From: Dipetalonema caudispina
Taxonomy: Eukaryota; Nematoda; Chromadorea; Rhabditida; Onchocercidae
Length of the DNA stretch: 38,691 nt
Assembly: GCA_013365325.1 (NCBI GenBank)
Contig: JABVXV010000445.1
Span: 2,735-41,425 of the forward strand
Direction: 5' to 3'
The notes beneath the pieces were generated by a model. It made no database searches. It had not been told where the DNA came from and saw nothing but the letters and a program-made list of their open reading frames with translations. Position 1 is the first letter of the stretch. Every line of letters begins with the position of its first letter. A program made the position numbers and the translations under genes. Shown here in pieces: positions 21,401 to 34,258 of the stretch.

Positions 21401-24400
21401 TCGGCAACAGCAATGATGATCTCAACATTAGAAGGAGCAACAGAATGTTCAAATATCGTATATTCATACGAGAATAGCTTCCTTTTTTTTAAAAAAAAAC
21501 AATATTTTCAAAATAATTTATGTAAATTTCGAAAATTTTTCGTGAAAAAATATGATGAAAAGAAGAAAAATCATCAAAAAAAGAATTTATGAAAAATTTT
21601 TGAGCGAAAAATTTGAGCAAAAGAATTGCTGTAATAATTTGCTATTGCAATTTTTGTTTTTATTTTTGTTGATAATGGGATTTTTGAAAATAGTAGTGCA
21701 ATTTTTAGCTAAAAAATTTTATCAATAAACGATCTCCAACAATACTAATAAAAATTTTAAAATAAACTGTTAAAATTACAGTCATTAAACCATTCATTCA
21801 TTTTTCATTTCTTTCAAAAATTTATTTCGATTTGGTTACAAAAAAAAAAAAAAACAACATTTATATTTGTAAATATATATATATATATTTATTTATATTT
21901 TGTAAATATATATATATTTACAAATATAAATGTTAATTTTAATTTCTTTTTTTGTGTAACCAAACTAAAATAATTATTTTGAATATATAAAATATATATA
22001 TGTGGTAGAATTGGTTAGAAAGAAAACAACTTATGTCGTAATGAAAGACACATATGTTCTTTGTATATGAAATGAAATTTAAGAAAAAGTTTCATAAGTT
22101 ATGCTAGCCTAACTATTTAATCAATCATTTTGATCGATTTAAACTTATCATTCATCCATTTGTTGCAATGAAATATGATAGTTTGCGCTTGAAAAACTCC
22201 TACAGACCTCAAGTAGCAATAAATCAAATTTTGTAAAATTTTTGCTAAAATACAAAATCTTGCTAAAATTTGAATTTTCAAAACGAATACTAATTTATGA
22301 TAAAAGAAAGTAACGATGTACATATGCAATAATAATAGCGGAAAAATTGTTGCTTAACGTATAACATTGCTAAAATATTAATTTTGGAAAAAGTGAAGTG
22401 TATTTTGAAAATTTTTAATTTTAAGAAATTTAGAATTTTTTAAAATTCTAAGCAATCTTGCATATTGAAATATAATTTTAAATTAAAAATGTACCTATAT
22501 AGCTAATCAATAAATGCTATTTTATTTTTCCCACCAAACACTATCAATCTCATAAAATACTAATACCTTCCTCTAATGGATCGAGGCCTTCTGATAGAAG
22601 TTGAATAATGCCATTTCGGAAAATTGCGCCACTATGTAAAATAGGAAAAGATTGACGACGTGAAGAGCCATCATATGTTCGAATACTATTGGATCTTTCA
22701 CAAATTGAGATTTGTTGATGCTGTTGATTATCCGATATTGTCGGATAATTTTGCGTTAATTGCGTTTGTGATACAACAGCACTACCATCAACATTATATT
22801 TTATCGTATTGTCATTCTAAAATTTAATGCATTAAAGTATTTAAACTGCAACATTTTTTTAATTAATCAAAATAATCCCTGAAAAAATTAATCAATAATT
22901 ATTGCTACAAACATTTGCTGTTTTTTTTTTTTTTTAAACTTTCTCTTGTAAAATATTTAACTTCCAATTTTCTTTCACGGAAAATTTTATTTTTACTTTA
23001 GCAAAATATTATTCGAATAAAATTCATACTTTTTTTTTTCAAAGCTTTAAAAATCTTCATATGATATGAATTTTTTTTCTTGCTATTCAAAAATTTGAAA
23101 AAATAGTGGTGACATGCGAAGTTTAATCGGTTTTTTTTTTTTGATTTTATTAAAAAAATCGTAGAATTTTTTTGATTTTTTTCTTTTTTTAAACAAGGAA
23201 ATAGATGTTAAAGCGCAGGCATAATTTGCATGCTGAAAATTCATTTACTGCTTTTAAAAAAGATAATTATTGGTGAAGATTGAACGTTCTATGGAAAATA
23301 TGACATTTGATTTTCGGTTTTCCTAATTGAAAATAGGTAAGTTATGCTAGCATACGGTAGAGTTAATCTTTTTAAAGTTTGAAATAAACATAGAAGAGCG
23401 ATAGCTATTAGATGATACAAATTTTTGTTAGTTCTAATATAAGCTATGATTGGTGGAAAACTTTGAAAAATGATTCAACAGTTGAATTCCAACAATTTTT
23501 TTGGGAAAAAAAAAAAGATGTTACACTCATTGAACAAAAGAATCTCTTTCCATTCAATGTAATTTCAAATTTCATATGACAAATTTAAATGCCATTTTTA
23601 AAATTTCAAGCTTAAACTTCTCAGTCCATTTTCTCTCTACCTTTTTATTCTTATTTTTTTAATTTGAGTAACCGATGAGCTTTTCAGTGGGTAACTTCTG
23701 TCGTGACATTGTAATTCTCATTACCTTTTCCATTCCTCGCATTTTGTCATTTTCTTCTTCTTCTGATTTCTTACTTGAACAGCAATATTTGACGAAATCC
23801 TCCACCTTTTCGTTATATTTCATAAATATACAATATAATGCATAAATTAAAAACAAGCCAAATGCTTCGAACCAAAAGATCTAAATTGATTCAAAAATGA
23901 ATAAATTCGTTAAATTTTGATTTACAACAATGTGTTCATGTTACATTATCAAAAAAAAAACCCCTCAAAAATAATTACTTAATATGACATTTATTAATTT
24001 AATTCATTTCTTTTAAATTTATCTAAATTTAATTTCTTTTTAAAAATGAATTCATTAAACCTGTTCATCCAGGAAGAAAATAACCAACATGAATAATGCT
24101 ACCACATAAAATGTTACATCTCTGCAAAAACAAACGAACTAATAATTGATAATTAACAACAATTCTAAATGATCCGGCACAAATAAGAAGCTAAATTACG
24201 ATATCTAATATCATATCATCATATCGTACAATAAGCAGTTTATGATACGATAATACCACAAGGTTAACGATATATACAGTACACATCTGAAGCTATTAAA
24301 TTGATTTTGCTATAATTTGTTAAGTTAGTCGAAAAGCAATGATTTCTTAGAATGGAACAATGATCAATGTGAAAATATTAAAATAAATTTTTAATCTGAT

Positions 24401-26049
24401 AATTTAACATATACTAATAAGAAATACCTGAATAAAGGCCACCAGGTTAAATGCAAAACGCTACGAGAGAATATTGCACAGCATGAGAGGACACAAAGTA
24501 TGTTGAAAGTAGCGCTACCTGAAATATTGACAATATACAATGTTTTATTTTTCAATATTTTATCATATTAAGATTCAGTTTATAAGATTAAAATTTATCC
24601 AAAAAAAAACTCATTCATATTTTATCATATGAATTTTGAAATTGATAAAATATAACAATGCATCAAAATCAGTTAGTTTCTAAAATAAACGTAAAATTTA
24701 CCAACAATGGTACCAATGCCAACATTATTCTCAGCAATAAAAACACCAATAACAGATGTAAAAAATTCCGGTGCTGAACCACCAGCAGCCATAAATGTTG
24801 CACCTATATGATTTAAATAAAATTACAGGAATTGAATGCAAAATTTTATCGAATAAAATTTTAGTGAAAGTATAAGTAATGTAAAAAATATCGATGATTA
24901 GTTGTTATATTATTGAAGTGATTATTCTTTAATTTAAATAATGATTGTGGACTTTTTCTTTTTGAACTAAGATGAGAGAGAGAGAGAAAGAGGGAGAAAG
25001 AGAGATATTAGATAAGTTGGATTAAAGTTGATTCGTAACTTAAAATTTCTTATTAATCATTTCTATTATTATCTAAGATTGTATTTCTCTATCATGATTT
25101 ACTAAAATTAATTGTTTCTGTTTTTAATATTCGTTTTTTTTTTTTTTTTTTTTTTTTTCAGATATCCGATAATTCGCGGTAATTATGCTATTTATAAGTT
25201 TTTCTCAAGCAAGTTTACTTTACTTATGCTATCTTTATAGTTGTTTGTTGTATATAAATACCTGCAACATCATCACTGATTGCCAACTTATCAGTAATAA
25301 CACCCAATGACGGTACGAAGAATTCATCGCAAACAATAGCTAACGCAATAAACATGTAAATCAAACCGATGATGTGTAGGATTACTATAAATAACAATTA
25401 TTGAAATTAGTTGTATGAGATAAAGCTTAATTAACTATATTAATTTCATTCGGTAATTAAATCATATTGTTTAGAAAGTTTAAACGCTATGAATAAAAGA
25501 AATGAAATCTCAAATATGTAAAAAATTCCAATTAAATAAAGCATTCACTTGCTCCATGACGTCGTTGTTCGAGAGTAAACTGATCCGGTGGGAATTGATT
25601 TGAATCAACCGAATCTGAAGTCATGATTTGCTTCGTTCCATTGCTGTAGTACTACATATTATTAGTTTCATTAAATAATGATTATATATACATCCTATTT
25701 TTAATGAAGAAATATGTAAAATTGACTAAAAATACGAGTTAATGAATAGAAACAAAAAAATACTTGCAACAATTTTTTTTTTTTTTAAATTAAAAAAGAA
25801 ACAAACAAAAAGAAAGGGAAAAAAAAAAACAAAATTAGCTCACATTTTACATTCTGGTAAAATACCCAATAATTTTCGTCGTTGAAAATTTATGGTTTGT
25901 TGTTGTTGAAGTGGCATAAGTTGTTTTTGAAGCTCTTCCTGTTCTTCTGAATTCAAACGAATCATTTGTACAGCTGATATCAGAAATATTGCCAATGAAC
26001 AGATTATAGCCCTTCTTATGAATGATTCATTGAAACGACGACTTCTCAT
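18198..26049 (-). CDS. K+-dependent Na+/Ca2+ exchanger (SLC24/NCKX family)
   Basis: Sixteen exons on the minus strand join in frame (transcript order): 26049-25844, 25643-25549, 25384-25262, 24803-24702, 24518-24428, 24121-24061, 23880-23725, 22816-22567, 21288-21191, 20836-20726, 20393-20256, 19993-19874, 19411-19356, 19002-18922, 18693-18610 and 18387-18198 (stop TAA). The product is 653 aa, close to vertebrate NCKX2. It exchanges Na+ inward for Ca2+ plus K+ outward across the plasma membrane (family knowledge). Visible: N-terminal hydrophobic segment (14-27), NGT sequon (70-72), the hallmark [15 protein letters not shown], alpha-1 repeat with E154, large cytosolic loop (about 250-450), SWPE...[13 protein letters not shown], and alpha-2 repeat with D532 and D559. 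D559 corresponds to the Asp linked to K+ dependence in NCKX2, so this is NCKX rather than NCX. C. elegans counterparts are ncx-4/ncx-5; which one is orthologous was not resolved. Confidence 0.95.
18412..18452. repeat. Poly-T tract (41 nt) in the last exchanger intron
   Basis: 41 uninterrupted T on the plus strand, so A on the exchanger's sense strand. It ends only 24 nt before the last exon, just upstream of the acceptor CTTTACAG. Confidence 0.9.
18922..19411 (-). other. Alpha-2 repeat of the NCKX exchanger
   Basis: Exons 13 and 14. Residues 518-563 read [19 protein letters not shown], then [19 protein letters not shown] and NIFDVCVG. D532 and D559 are spaced 27 residues apart, exactly as D548 and D575 in human NCKX2. 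The exon 14 acceptor (TTATTGAAG) is weaker than the others. Confidence 0.9.
20256..23880 (-). other. Cytosolic loop exons of the NCKX exchanger
   Basis: Exons 7-11 encode residues 227-477: a membrane segment ([16 protein letters not shown]), a Lys/Glu-rich stretch with a CC pair and a Gln/Ser/Asn-rich low-complexity stretch, then the [12 protein letters not shown] lead-in to the second membrane half. This loop is the fast-evolving, regulatory part of NCKX proteins. Exon 10 (111 bp) and exon 7 (156 bp) are both phase 0-0 and a multiple of three, so they could be skipped without a frameshift. The introns are long (up to 1.3 kb) and hold a large inverted repeat. Confidence 0.85.
21813..21982. 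repeat. Long imperfect inverted repeat in exchanger intron
   Basis: Perfect 29-bp arms at 21856-21884 and 21906-21934 (starting aacatttatatttg on both strands) surround a 21-nt AT-rich loop. Complementarity resumes further out: tttggttaca at 21831-21840 pairs with tgtaaccaaa at 21954-21963, with a GT insertion on one side, and continues imperfectly to about 21813 and 21982 (ttcaaaa / ttttgaa). The whole element is about 170 bp. It lies in the intron between exons 8 and 9 of the exchanger. It could be a small MITE-like element; no target-site duplication was identified. Confidence 0.8.
24428..24803 (-). other. Alpha-1 repeat of the NCKX exchanger
   Basis: Exons 4 and 5 (24803-24702 and 24518-24428) plus the end of exon 3. 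Residues about 137-185 include [21 protein letters not shown], with E154 as the conserved cation-coordinating Glu, then [15 protein letters not shown]. The second block has Thr where many family members have Val (GSAVFNIL), a mild change. Confidence 0.9.
24972..25006. repeat. (GA)n-rich microsatellite
   Basis: An imperfect GA array with AAAG and GGGAG variants, in the intron between exons 3 and 4 of the exchanger. Confidence 0.8.
25134..25158. repeat. Poly-T tract (25 nt)
   Basis: An uninterrupted T run in the intron between exons 3 and 4 of the exchanger. Confidence 0.85.
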
Positions 26050-26066
26050 CCTACGACAAAGCAGAA
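26050..26066 (-). promoter_or_regulatory. Acceptor immediately 5' of the exchanger start codon
   Basis: On the minus strand, TGCTTTGTCGTAG is followed by a single G and then ATG. An AG so close to the start codon suggests spliced-leader trans-splicing or a spliced 5' UTR exon further upstream. This supports the chosen start. Confidence 0.5.
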
Positions 26067-26443
26067 TTGTAGAAGGTTTAATTTGAAGTGATAACGAAGA
26101 AATATCGATGAAAATTTATGGGAGAAAAAAATTTATATATTGAAAGTAAAAGCCAAACTTCTAAGAAAAGCATAGCTTCTGAATGAAAAACGGATAGATA
26201 TTGGTCATTTAATGAATGTTCAGGTAGAAACTTATTAATTAGGTACTACTCAACAATACTCCTTTTGTTTTACTCAACAATACATTTTTTATCAAACTTT
26301 ATTGAGGATAATAGACTTTTTATCAAACTGTAATGAAAAATTGAAGTATCACCTCTCGAACCTGACAGATTGATAAGAAATAAAGTATAAAATAGGATAA
26401 TTAAATGAAAATTTGACTAATAAAGTCACATATACTACTACTA

Positions 26444-26502
26444 ACAATAATGATAATAATGATAATGATGATAATAATATAATAATAATAATAATAATAA
26501 TA
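26444..26502. repeat. (AAT)n/(GAT)n microsatellite
   Basis: Imperfect AAT/GAT units, ending in about eight AAT units. Confidence 0.85.
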
Positions 26503-28157
26503 TGAAGTGAAATTGAGAAAAAAATTTGAAAGAGTAAGATAATGTGTAAAGGAAAGGATGAAAGAGTATTTTAAAATTAAAACGAAAATAAAAAAAATGA
26601 CTTTTTTATTTGTGAAATAATTATTTGGGAAAAATTTCACACATAGCATAAAATCACAAAATAAGCAACACAGTTAGATAGAGCAGAAAAAGTTCTGTGT
26701 ATCATTTTGCTGGAGTGAAAAAAGCTAAAAAAATTGTCGCGTAACTGCCAATCTCTCCGCCTTCATTAATTTCTGAAAAGTTTATATTTCAAAGAAAAGT
26801 AATGCACGAAGTAATGATTTGTTATAGTGTTGTTGGTAATGATAATAACAAACAACTCCTATAGATCCATATGATACACGTGATAATGATGGTAGATAGA
26901 TAGTGATAATAATAAATGATGATAACGAATAATTGATTCAAAATTCTTCAATCATTTCATATGGTTTAATCATTGAATTGGAAATAAAATCAGACCTGAA
27001 CAGATTTTAAATTTAAAATAAAAATTCCTAAAAGTAAGATTTTTTCATCAATTTTAAACTTAAAATCTCTCTTCATTTATCCTATTTTAACATAATATCA
27101 CATTGATGTTTATACATACATAAAAATATTTAAACTTAATATCAATAAATAATTGCTATCATTATACTTTAATTGCGCTATTTATGATAATATGTTAAGA
27201 CTTATTTCAGCGAATAATTCATTTCAAAAAACAAATTAAATGAACAATCAATTTAAGCGATTGTTGACTGAGTTGCGAATGATATTTAAGCTTATTGAAG
27301 ATATTATATTAAGGAGAGAAATAGAGGACAGGAAGGGGAAAAAATTGGTTTTTAAGATAAAATTTAATAAATAATAATCCATTCATTTCATTCGACTTTT
27401 CTACACATTAAAGCAAAAGATAAAGTAGTTCTATAAATTGCTGTTACTGCTACTATTTGCTGAATGAAATAAAATGGAAATTAAATTAAAATGAGAAAAT
27501 ATTTGAGGGAAAAAAAGGAGAAGATTTATCCAACCATTTTTTATTTTCTTATCTTTCAAATAATTTTAACTATAACTCAGTTAGAATTATATTAATAAAA
27601 GAAAATGTTGAAAATTGTTGGAAAATTTCAAATTAAAAAAAAAAAAAGTAACCATTTATTACATAAAAAAAAAAAAAAAAAAATAGGACTTTCATTCATT
27701 CGATGCTATTACTGTGATTTAAAATGAATGGTGAAATGGGATGATAGCAATAGCGAAAACATTGGCGCAATAATCCATCAAAAAAGTTATACCGATTGGC
27801 TGAGTTAGATTCCTAAGGGAGCATTCCAAGGACGCATGTTCTTAGAATATTTCCCATTTTAACATTAAGAACAACAAATGTAAATTTTTGATTGCTACTA
27901 AAATATTGCTTAAAGTATAAAAATTAAAGAAAAAAAAAAAAAAAAAGAAAAAATGAGATATTTGCATAATAAAAAAACCAAAAGTTTAGCTTTAAATATA
28001 TTAAGTTAAATTTTCAATAAAATAACGAATGTTTGAATATTATTGCAATTAATTGAAGAAAATTTATTGTAAAAATAACCATTAGAAAGAATTGCATAGT
28101 AATCAATTCGATTGTAATATTAACTAAGAAATTATTTTAATAGAAGGTAATTGAAAA

Positions 28158-28180
28158 ATGCATGCATGCATGCATGCATG
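28158..28180. repeat. (ATGC)n microsatellite
   Basis: Nearly six perfect ATGC units, followed by ATGG/ATGA variants to about 28188. The unit is self-complementary, so the array can fold on either strand. A shorter array is at 1614-1628. Confidence 0.85.
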
Positions 28181-29686
28181 GATGAATGTTTGCATAACTA
28201 TCAATTTGTAATATAAGCGAATAATGAAAATTTTAACAATACGTATGAATGATTTCATCATCTGATATCATTTGGTACATTTTGCAATTTTATTCATATT
28301 AACTAAAAAAATATTATATGAATGGTACCAAACTAAATGTAAAATGATACTAACCTAAGTGTAAAATTATAGTTGTATATTTTAAACGTGTGAGACAATT
28401 TAACTGATAATATATTTTAGACGTTTACGAAGTCAAGAATTACAAAAAAAAAAAAAAAAAAGAAAAAACAAAAAATTTAGTTTAATGAAAGAAAAAAAAA
28501 AAGGAAAATTTCCCAAAAATTTATGTCAAAACATATAAAAAAGCAAAGTAAAGATGTTTTGAAAAGTTAATTTTCAACGATTTAAAGATAAAAATTTGTG
28601 GAAAAATAGAGCAAAATAGATCGTTTCCAGGTAAACAATAGTTTTAAACTTTAGATAGAAAAAATTTATCAGTTATGCTAATCTTTTATGGATAAAAAAA
28701 TATTTTTGATAAATGAGAATCGTATTATTTTTATTTGCCATATTTTGGAAATGTACAGTCAAATGATTAGTTATTTTGAGAAAATTCATTGTTATGTCTT
28801 AAAAATAAAAAAAAAAAAAAAAAGCAGTAAAACTTTTGCTTAATTTATTATAATTTATCAGGTAATAACTTTCAATTTCTTTTTTTTTTTTTTTGCCTTT
28901 CGTTGTCATACATTTTTATTCCCCAATTTAAATTATTATCTTCTAAAGTTTTAAATTAAAATTTATAGAGCAAAAAAAAAAAAAAAAAAAATTTTCAATT
29001 TTAGTTAGTTAATGGAAATAAAATTTAGTTGATTGAGAAAATATGTCTTTACTCTGCATATCTAATACATTGGCTTTAATCAATAAAAATAGGCGTTAAA
29101 TTTTGAGACAGATAGAAGAAAAATAAAAAAAAAAAAGCGCAATAAAAATGTTAAGGAGACAACAATTTTGAATAAGTTAATCATCGTTTTCACATATCGC
29201 ATATATGCAAAAAAATCTAGTGAAGAATGTTTTTTTCCGAAATAAATGGTAAGCATTATCAGCTATCAGTCTATCTTATTCTTCTTTTTTTACTAGACAA
29301 CTAAATTAGTTTGTTTTTTGTTTGTGAATAATTCTCGACAAATTATATGAGTGAAAGGCAAAAATCAGTTATGGTAATCATAATGCAAAATTTGAGTAAT
29401 TCAATTAAAAAAAAAAAAAAACAATATAAAACAATTCACTTCTCTTAAATTAATTATTATATAAAATTTAAATAATTATGGTTTATAAATGAATTATTAT
29501 TAAAGTGTTCGTTCCGTGAAACTAACGGTAAATTCATATTTGTTGATTAATTGATTTCGAAGGATTATTATTCCTATTTTAAATTATTGCAAAATTTTGC
29601 AACCTGTTATTATAGCTTGATAAATTGCACATTCTTTCCTATTCATATCTTGCAATATTAACAAAAAACAATCAAAAAAAGCAATC

Positions 29687-29693
29687 AATAATA

Positions 29694-29728
<35 letters not shown>
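29687..29728. repeat. (AAT)n microsatellite
   Basis: About thirteen AAT units with one G substitution. Open frames across it on both strands are artefacts of the repeat. Confidence 0.9.
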
Positions 29729-29729
<1 letters not shown>

Positions 29730-32700
29730 TTGTGGAACAATTTAACAAATTCAAATTTAGCAATATTACCTTCCTACTTTTTTTCATTTTTTGCTATTTC
29801 TTTTATTACATAGGACAATTTATCGGAATTATATGAGAATGATATTATTGATAACACACTTAAACAAATCATAACATTTATTTTGTAAATTATTTTTAAA
29901 TGTAAAGGAAAAAGTAACTAAATAAAAGATTTTTTCTTTTATTTAATTATTTCTCAAAAAATTTTATGAAAATTTTCAATTTATAAATTGGATTCGCAAA
30001 TCAATTAATCTTAATTTTTCCATCAAAGTCTCGAAAAGAGCAATTCATGTGAGGCTTGATGAAATAGTTTTAGAAAGACAAAGATTTGGCTGAGGAGAAA
30101 TGATTTGTTGCGAAGTTTTTTCCCAGAGTAGACAAAAAGCTTTACTTTATTTCACTTCCAAGCAAACTTCTATCTCTTATGGCTTATTTAAAATATTTAA
30201 AATAAATTTCTCACTTAAAAGGACAAAAAATAAATTTTGGTCAAAATACAAATGAATGTAAAAGAAATATAGTTGAATTCGAATTCATTCATATTGATAG
30301 TTGAAAATCAAAGCACATAATGATTACCACATATATTTTAGGTAAATCCACTGAAAGCTATGCATTTTAGCTTTTCCCAGTAAGATATATGGAAATATTG
30401 ACTAATTTCAAATATTATCAAAATTACTCGATGATCATTTGATACAATTTGTTTCTCCTTCAAATGATCAATTCCGTTCATAATTCCATTCATGCCTACG
30501 CATATCACATTTACGTAGAAGCCTAAGATACTATTGCGTGAAATATTTCACGTCTATTTAATCTATTCATTGCGTTATTGTTGAATCAGACCGTCATCTA
30601 AGCTTCAGCCGAACCGTCAATGGTAACATTTATTTGGTTTACTTGGGACTTTTAGGATTATATATTTTACATATTTTCAAATTTTAATATTTATTGTTAC
30701 AAAAAGAAAAGAAAGCCAATGGAATCAATATATTAGTAACATATTATCATTCTATGATTCAAATGATGATAAGTATCGCTTATTCTCTTGAAGTATAACT
30801 AATCATTTTATTGCTCTGAAATGAAATATAATTAATTATTCTTCGATAATTTAGAATAAATTCACATCCACTGCCGACATTCATCATCAACATCATTTTT
30901 AACTTTTTGTATGTGCAAAGAACCTCGAAGAAACTTCATATCTACGATTTTCAAGAATTTTAAATATCTCAAATTTCAAGGAGTATCAAGGGATTTTCTA
31001 AATCTCAGGAAATAATGTGGAACATTTAAATTCTTTCGTGAAAAATATAAATTATGCAAAATTTAAGAATCGAGTTCAAATAGATCATTTTGGTGAATTA
31101 TTAATTATTAATAGTATGGCGAATTCTGAAGAAATGATTCGAATGATAATACAAAGAACCGAAAAAAAAATCACAGCGATAAATGCACGAAAAGATATTT
31201 TCAAATTTTCAATAAATTTCATGGATGAAAAATTAAAAAAAAAAAAAAAAAAAGGAAGTTCATGTTTTAAATGATTGAGCATTGATGATCGTTACAAAAT
31301 TATAAGAAACTATTTGCAGTATTTATATTTGTTCGTAAACTGAAAGATTAGTGACTGCCAACTTGTTGGCAAGTTTTAATGATACTAACATAACATTTGA
31401 TGTATGGATATGATAGATATATGTGTATCGATTACTTAACTTTGTTTGCTTATTTGATAAGCTAAGCGAAGAGTAATTTAATATGCTATATCAAGTCGAG
31501 ATAAAATACTTCAATGAAGATATTTTGTGCAGCAATTTGAAATAAATCATCAGCTTAACATATTAAATACTTCTCTACAAAGCAAATTTATAGACAAGAA
31601 AAAGAAGAAAGAAAACATTTTCAATTTAAAAAAAAATTGAAAAAAAGTATTTTTTTGCACATTATATTTGAAATGATACCAAACAAATATATATCTATCA
31701 CATTCTAAAATTAAAATTCCATCTAACATATCGGCTGATTATACTATAATTATCATACTGTACATCTTTGTTTTTTAAGTATTAATTTCAGTGTCATGTG
31801 TTACTTTCACAGTTTTTGTTTTTTTTTTATAATTTGCATGTAAATTTTCGATATATTGAATCAATAGGAAAAATGAGTGTTAGTTAGCAAAATAACCAAA
31901 ATTAAATTCTTAAAAAATATTTGATAGTAAGCTTGAAACGAAAAAAAAACACTTGAAATTAAGTCATTAAATTGTTATTAAGTGGTTGAAAATTATTCAA
32001 AATAAATTGTATATTGTATAATTCATAAAATAAGAAGTTAATTATTATTCACGACAATATCAGCAACAACATTATAGCAATAAGTATGAACAGCTCCATA
32101 ATATAATATAATAAATAAAATGATATTATAATGTAATAAACAGAATGATTTCAAATTAAAATGTAGACTTAAAGTAATAGCATCCAAATCTTCCTAATTA
32201 ACTTATTACAGCAAATATTTGCATTTTCAATTTGAATTCATTTTATTTCAATCTATTAAAAACGATATTATGATACAATCAATATATTGATAATATAACT
32301 ATTACTAATCAATTTCCTTTTTCTTTTCCCCATCGTGAAGAAAATAGCTATATCGATAAGTAATAAGTATAACTTTGGTTGTTATCATCAAAAAAACAAT
32401 CATCAATTCTGATATGTTTAAGCTTTGGTAAGCTACACAAAGATTTTAATCATTACTTAAGGAAGATTATCTTGAATCTATTAATTGCTGGAAGGTTAAT
32501 TAAATTGTAAATATCATTTTAATAACAGTAATTATTAGCTTTCAAATTATGTCAAATGTTTGTTTATTCGTTTCATTTTGTCGAATTCAATAAAATAATT
32601 TGTATTTGAAAAATCAATCGTGTGGAAAAAAAAAAATGAAGTGGAAATTGATGAATTGGAAAGATAGGATGAGATGGGAAATTTTTCTTATTGAAAAAAA

Positions 32701-34006
32701 AATGACAAAATTTATTGACAAAAAAAAACCATTATTGATATCAAATAAATAATTTTGGATGGACTTTAAAATTCATCGCTAACTGATGTTTCATTTGCTG
32801 TCCAGGCATTAAGCAGTAAATTTCAACGGATGTCATCGAAATAATCGGAAGTGAAATTTTATTTGATAGCATTTGGTAGGCAAAAAAACAGCTAACATAT
32901 TTTGAATATGTATTAAAAGGTTGGTGTGACAATTAAATTGATTTTTTTTTTTCAATATGATTGCCAATTTTTCCTTTCCAAATATTTACCAATTGCTCTT
33001 AAATTGCATTTCTGAATATTTTAATGTAAATATTTAGTAATTTATTGAATGAAAGACTCATAATATTAAATTATTGAAATGAATACTGTAATTTCATCAT
33101 AAATTATAAAAACCCTTTCAGATATTACGAAAATATTAGAAAAAAAAAAAACAAATTATTAAATTAATTTTCTGAAAATTTGAAAATTTTAATTAGTTCT
33201 TCTTTTTTTTTTTAATGGCCTTTTCTTATAATATCATTGTGCAACGTATCCGAAGTATATAATTTGAAATGAGAAAAAAAGGCAAATAATTTCATATCAT
33301 TTATCATCAAAGAAACAGCTCTCAAATGACAATTAAGTCATTAACTTTCAAATTATCAACTACTTTGTTAGGATTTTATAGGTTTAACAAAAACAAAAGA
33401 AACAAAAAGATAATACAATTTTTCTTTTTCAAATAGATAGATAATTTATAAATGAGGCAATTAATACCTTTCAAAACATTTTTAGTTTTTTTTGCTTATG
33501 AGATAAACGGGAAAAACGAGAAAAAAAAAAACAAAAACAAAAGAAAAAAAAAAAAACGAATGGATAATGCATTTTGAGATAAAGCCTAAATTGATGAAAT
33601 AGTTAAATTTTATTCAAATAATGGGAAACTTTTTTCCTCTTTACATCCTTTTTATAGGCTTTGCTGATAAATTTCATGCATTATTTAATATTTATTTATT
33701 TGCCACGCCTGTACGGAATATTTTCAAATGCTTCCTCTTAAGCTTAGCAATATTGCAAAAATTGCTTCACTTCCTTAACATTCTTCTCATTGCTTCACTT
33801 TTCTTTATTCCTATCAAAAAAGAAAAAAGAAAAAAAAAAAAGGAAGAAAATTCGTCAATTTAAATATACATAATGTAAGTGAATAACTTGATGAAATGGA
33901 AAAATTCTATTCAAAAAATGCGTTAATCTTAATTTTCATTTTTTACGATAAATGAATGGATGGATCGATTGATTTGAATGAATCAACGGATTGATAGATA
34001 GATAGG

Positions 34007-34025
34007 AATGAATGAATGAATGAAT
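34007..34025. repeat. (GAAT)n microsatellite
   Basis: Four to five GAAT units preceded by GATA units. Similar GAAT/GATG stretches occur at about 3092-3125 and 35041-35060. Confidence 0.75.
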
Positions 34026-34229
34026 CAAACGGATGAAAAACAACTGTATCAGTTGTGTATGGATGTAACAAATTTCCATAGCTTAAACAAATGGTCAAAA
34101 TAGCAAAATTAATCTACAATTTTTAAAAAAATCTAATTACGAATTTTAATTTCAAATTCAATTTGGGAAGCACTAGCTTTTTTTTGGAAAGCTTGAATAT
34201 TCAGCGATTTGCTAAATTGCAAAATTGTA

Positions 34230-34258
34230 CATTGTACAAATTGCAAATTTGTACAATG
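34230..34258. repeat. Perfect 12-bp inverted repeat, 5-nt spacer
   Basis: CATTGTACAAAT at 34230-34241 and ATTTGTACAATG at 34247-34258, separated by TGCAA. A partial extra copy (aaattgtac) lies just upstream. It could be a protein-binding palindrome or a small hairpin. Confidence 0.75.

Noticed and set aside
21270..21467. Minus-strand open frame overlapping exchanger exon 9
   Set aside because: It reads exon 9 in a different frame and extends into the intron; the exon 9 frame fixed by its neighbours differs.
22204..22214. AGACCTCAAGT matches an internal part of the lin-4 microRNA
   Set aside because: The seed part is absent, the flanks do not form a precursor hairpin, and the position is an exchanger intron. 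Probably chance.
1614..28180. ATGC arrays on both sides of the gene pair as possible ends of one large element
   Set aside because: They are simple microsatellites of different length, with no shared flanking sequence or target-site duplication.
31017..31274. 85-codon open frame with mixed composition (MANSEEMIRMI... region)
   Set aside because: It starts with GTG rather than ATG, is Lys/Ile/Asn-rich as expected in AT-rich DNA, ends in a poly-A-encoded Lys run, and no family is recognisable.
33621..33863. 80-codon hydrophobic open frame
   Set aside because: Phe/Leu/Ile-rich frame from T-rich DNA, ending in a poly-A-encoded Lys run; no family match.
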